A stretch of DNA of 5,478 nucleotides, from assembly GCA_030669135.1 (NCBI GenBank), contig DAOVEE010000126.1:1-5478 (forward strand). Direction: 5' to 3'. Source of the DNA: Candidatus Bathyarchaeota archaeon. GTDB taxonomy: Archaea; Thermoproteota; Bathyarchaeia; TCS64. Positions 4,328 through 5,478 of the stretch are shown here, one piece after another. The first letter of the stretch is position 1. The number at the start of each line of letters is the position of its first letter. A model generated the notes under the pieces. It had not been told where the DNA came from. It did no database searches and saw only the letters and a program-made list of their open reading frames with translations. The position numbers and the translations under genes were made by a program.

Positions 4328-5478
4328 TTGGAGTTAAAGGTACGACAACGCGGCGGAATAGTTGTAGAGTACGGCGACCAAGGCGTCATGCTCGACCCCA
4401 CCCGTAACAGCCACAGCTACCCCACCTTCGTCACCCACGCCCACTCCGACCACGCAGCCGCTTTCAAGCACCCGGAGCGAGAGAAGTACGCCACCCCCGA
4501 GACCTACGAGCTGCTGAAGGCCATGGGGTGGAGCCGCCTCGACAACCTGAACCCCGTCCGGTTCGGGGACAAGGTGAAGCTGGGGGACATCGAGGTACGG
4601 GTGCACGACAGCGGCCACGTCCTCGGCAGCGCCATGTACGAGGTCAACACGCCGGAGGGCACCGTCCTCTACACCGGGGACCTGTGCACCGAGGACACGT
4701 TCACCATGAACCCCGCCAAGGTGGTGGACTGCGACATGATGATCATCGAGACCACCTTTGGCAGCCCCATGTTCCAGTTCCCGAAGCGGGACGACATCGC
4801 CGTCGAGGTCTACCAGTGGGCGGTGAACACGGTGCTCGGCGGCAGGATACCCGTCTTCAAGACGGACAGCATCGGCAACGCCCAGGAGATCATAAGCATC
4901 CTCAACCAGTACACCAACCTCCCCGTGGTCACCGCCAAGAGCGCGTCCCCGGTCACAGACGTCTACAGGGACGTGGGCTACAACCTGGACTCGGTGGACG
5001 CCAAGAGCGACGAAGGACAGGAACTCATCGAGTCAAAGAAGTGCGCTATCGTGACCCCCAAGGGAAGCAAGGTGGCGGCGGACAACGCCGAGGTGGCCCT
5101 CGCCAGCGGGTGGGCCGTCCTGTTCATGAAGAAACGCGTCGCCTTCCCCCTGAGCGACCACGCCGACTACAGGGGCCTCCTCGGGTTCATACGCCGCTGC
5201 AAGCCGAAGAGGGTCCTCACCTTCCACGGGGGCAACATGACCAAGGACTTCCACAAACACGTCAAGAGGAGCCTCGGGATACCCGCGGCGCCGCTGTCGA
5301 GCCGGGTAGAGACCATCAGGGGGCCCCTGATGAAGAACGAGAACCGGATACAGGCGTGCAGCCGCCAGATAGTCAGGACCGTCCGCATCCCCGGCTTCGT
5401 CTACCAGCCCGGTTGGCTGGTGAAGGAGATGGGGCGCCAAGGCTTCACACCCAACGAGACGGAGAACAGCATAGAGTT
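4328..5478 (+). CDS. Metallo-beta-lactamase-fold nuclease, COG1236-like (3' end outside window)
   Basis: Predicted metal-dependent nuclease related to the archaeal mRNA 3'-end processing factor/exonuclease group, and especially to the exonucleases found beside ATP-dependent DNA ligases in bacteria. From TTG 4328, 383 complete codons are visible with no stop. Zinc-site motifs in order: LD (Asp23), HAHSDH (37-42), SGH (His97), TGD (Asp118), SDHAD (His278) and a terminal HGG (His300). Further similarities to the ligase-associated subgroup are ETTFGSPMFQFP (141-152), the DSIGNAQE segment (180-187), and ASGW before the SDHAD motif. These make up a metallo-beta-lactamase core with a beta-CASP-like insert at about 160-270. 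After His300 about 80 residues follow that I do not recognise, ending in PGWLVKEMGRQGFTPNETENS, possibly the start of an extra domain. DNA versus RNA as substrate cannot be decided here. Confidence 0.85.
   Translation, partial: MELKVRQRGGIVVEYGDQGVMLDPTRNSHSYPTFVTHAHSDHAAAFKHPEREKYATPETYELLKAMGWSRLDNLNPVRFGDKVKLGDIEVRVHDSGHVLGSAMYEVNTPEGTVLYTGDLCTEDTFTMNPAKVVDCDMMIIETTFGSPMFQFPKRDDIAVEVYQWAVNTVLGGRIPVFKTDSIGNAQEIISILNQYTNLPVVTAKSASPVTDVYRDVGYNLDSVDAKSDEGQELIESKKCAIVTPKGSKVAADNAEVALASGWAVLFMKKRVAFPLSDHADYRGLLGFIRRCKPKRVLTFHGGNMTKDFHKHVKRSLGIPAAPLSSRVETIRGPLMKNENRIQACSRQIVRTVRIPGFVYQPGWLVKEMGRQGFTPNETENSIE

Noticed and set aside
4388..4390. ATG 4388 as the start of the nuclease gene
   Set aside because: It would delete the first beta strands, including GIVVEYGDQGV, just before the LDPT motif; TTG 4328 has a good ribosome binding site.
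1..5478. CRISPR array, mobile element, tRNA or rRNA
   Set aside because: I found no spaced direct repeats, transposase-like protein, terminal repeats or RNA gene signatures on either strand by eye.

Overview
The window looks like archaeal chromosome: a GC-rich, densely packed, single-strand layout with all five genes on the + strand. The strongest lineage marker is a complete archaeal-type nascent polypeptide-associated complex protein (NAC domain plus C-terminal UBA domain). AT-rich TATA-like boxes lie about 25-35 bases before three of the genes, and a T-run terminator follows the first gene. Two genes appear to start with TTG behind a GGTG-type ribosome binding site. The sequence alone does not fix the phylum. 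A folate-type fhs-folD pair is present in only some archaea, so the organism probably uses tetrahydrofolate or a related pterin for at least part of its one-carbon metabolism.

Layout: (1) 1-1245, the 3' part of an M20-family amidohydrolase resembling AbgB (p-aminobenzoyl-glutamate hydrolase subunit B), whose 5' end lies outside the window. (2) 1246-1328, a T-run terminator, then a TATA-like promoter. (3) 1329-3005 fhs (formate-tetrahydrofolate ligase) and 3007-3837 folD (methylene-THF dehydrogenase/cyclohydrolase), one base apart and surely an operon. (4) 3838-3880, a compact promoter with a perfect 6-base inverted repeat overlapping the likely transcription start and ribosome binding site of nac. 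(5) 3881-4249 nac. (6) 4250-4327, an intergenic stretch with two TATA-like boxes and a 20-base imperfect palindrome between them. (7) 4328 to the window end, a metallo-beta-lactamase-fold nuclease (COG1236-like) truncated at its C-terminus.

Functionally, fhs and folD together convert formate plus THF to 10-formyl-, methenyl- and methylene-THF. The AbgB-like protein could tie in through folate breakdown products, but it has its own terminator and altered metal ligands, so that link is speculative. nac (co-translational chaperone) and the nuclease are separately promoted housekeeping-type genes.

The most interesting signals are residue-level. Fhs has Val where the folate-stacking Trp412 of the Moorella enzyme lies, and Gln in place of Glu98. 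FolD keeps its folate and catalytic residues but has lost most of the usual NAD(P)-binding loop motifs. The AbgB-like protein lacks two expected metal ligands. Together these suggest a one-carbon module adapted to an unusual pterin and/or redox cofactor, which is a hypothesis only. I see no CRISPR array, insertion sequence, tRNA or rRNA.
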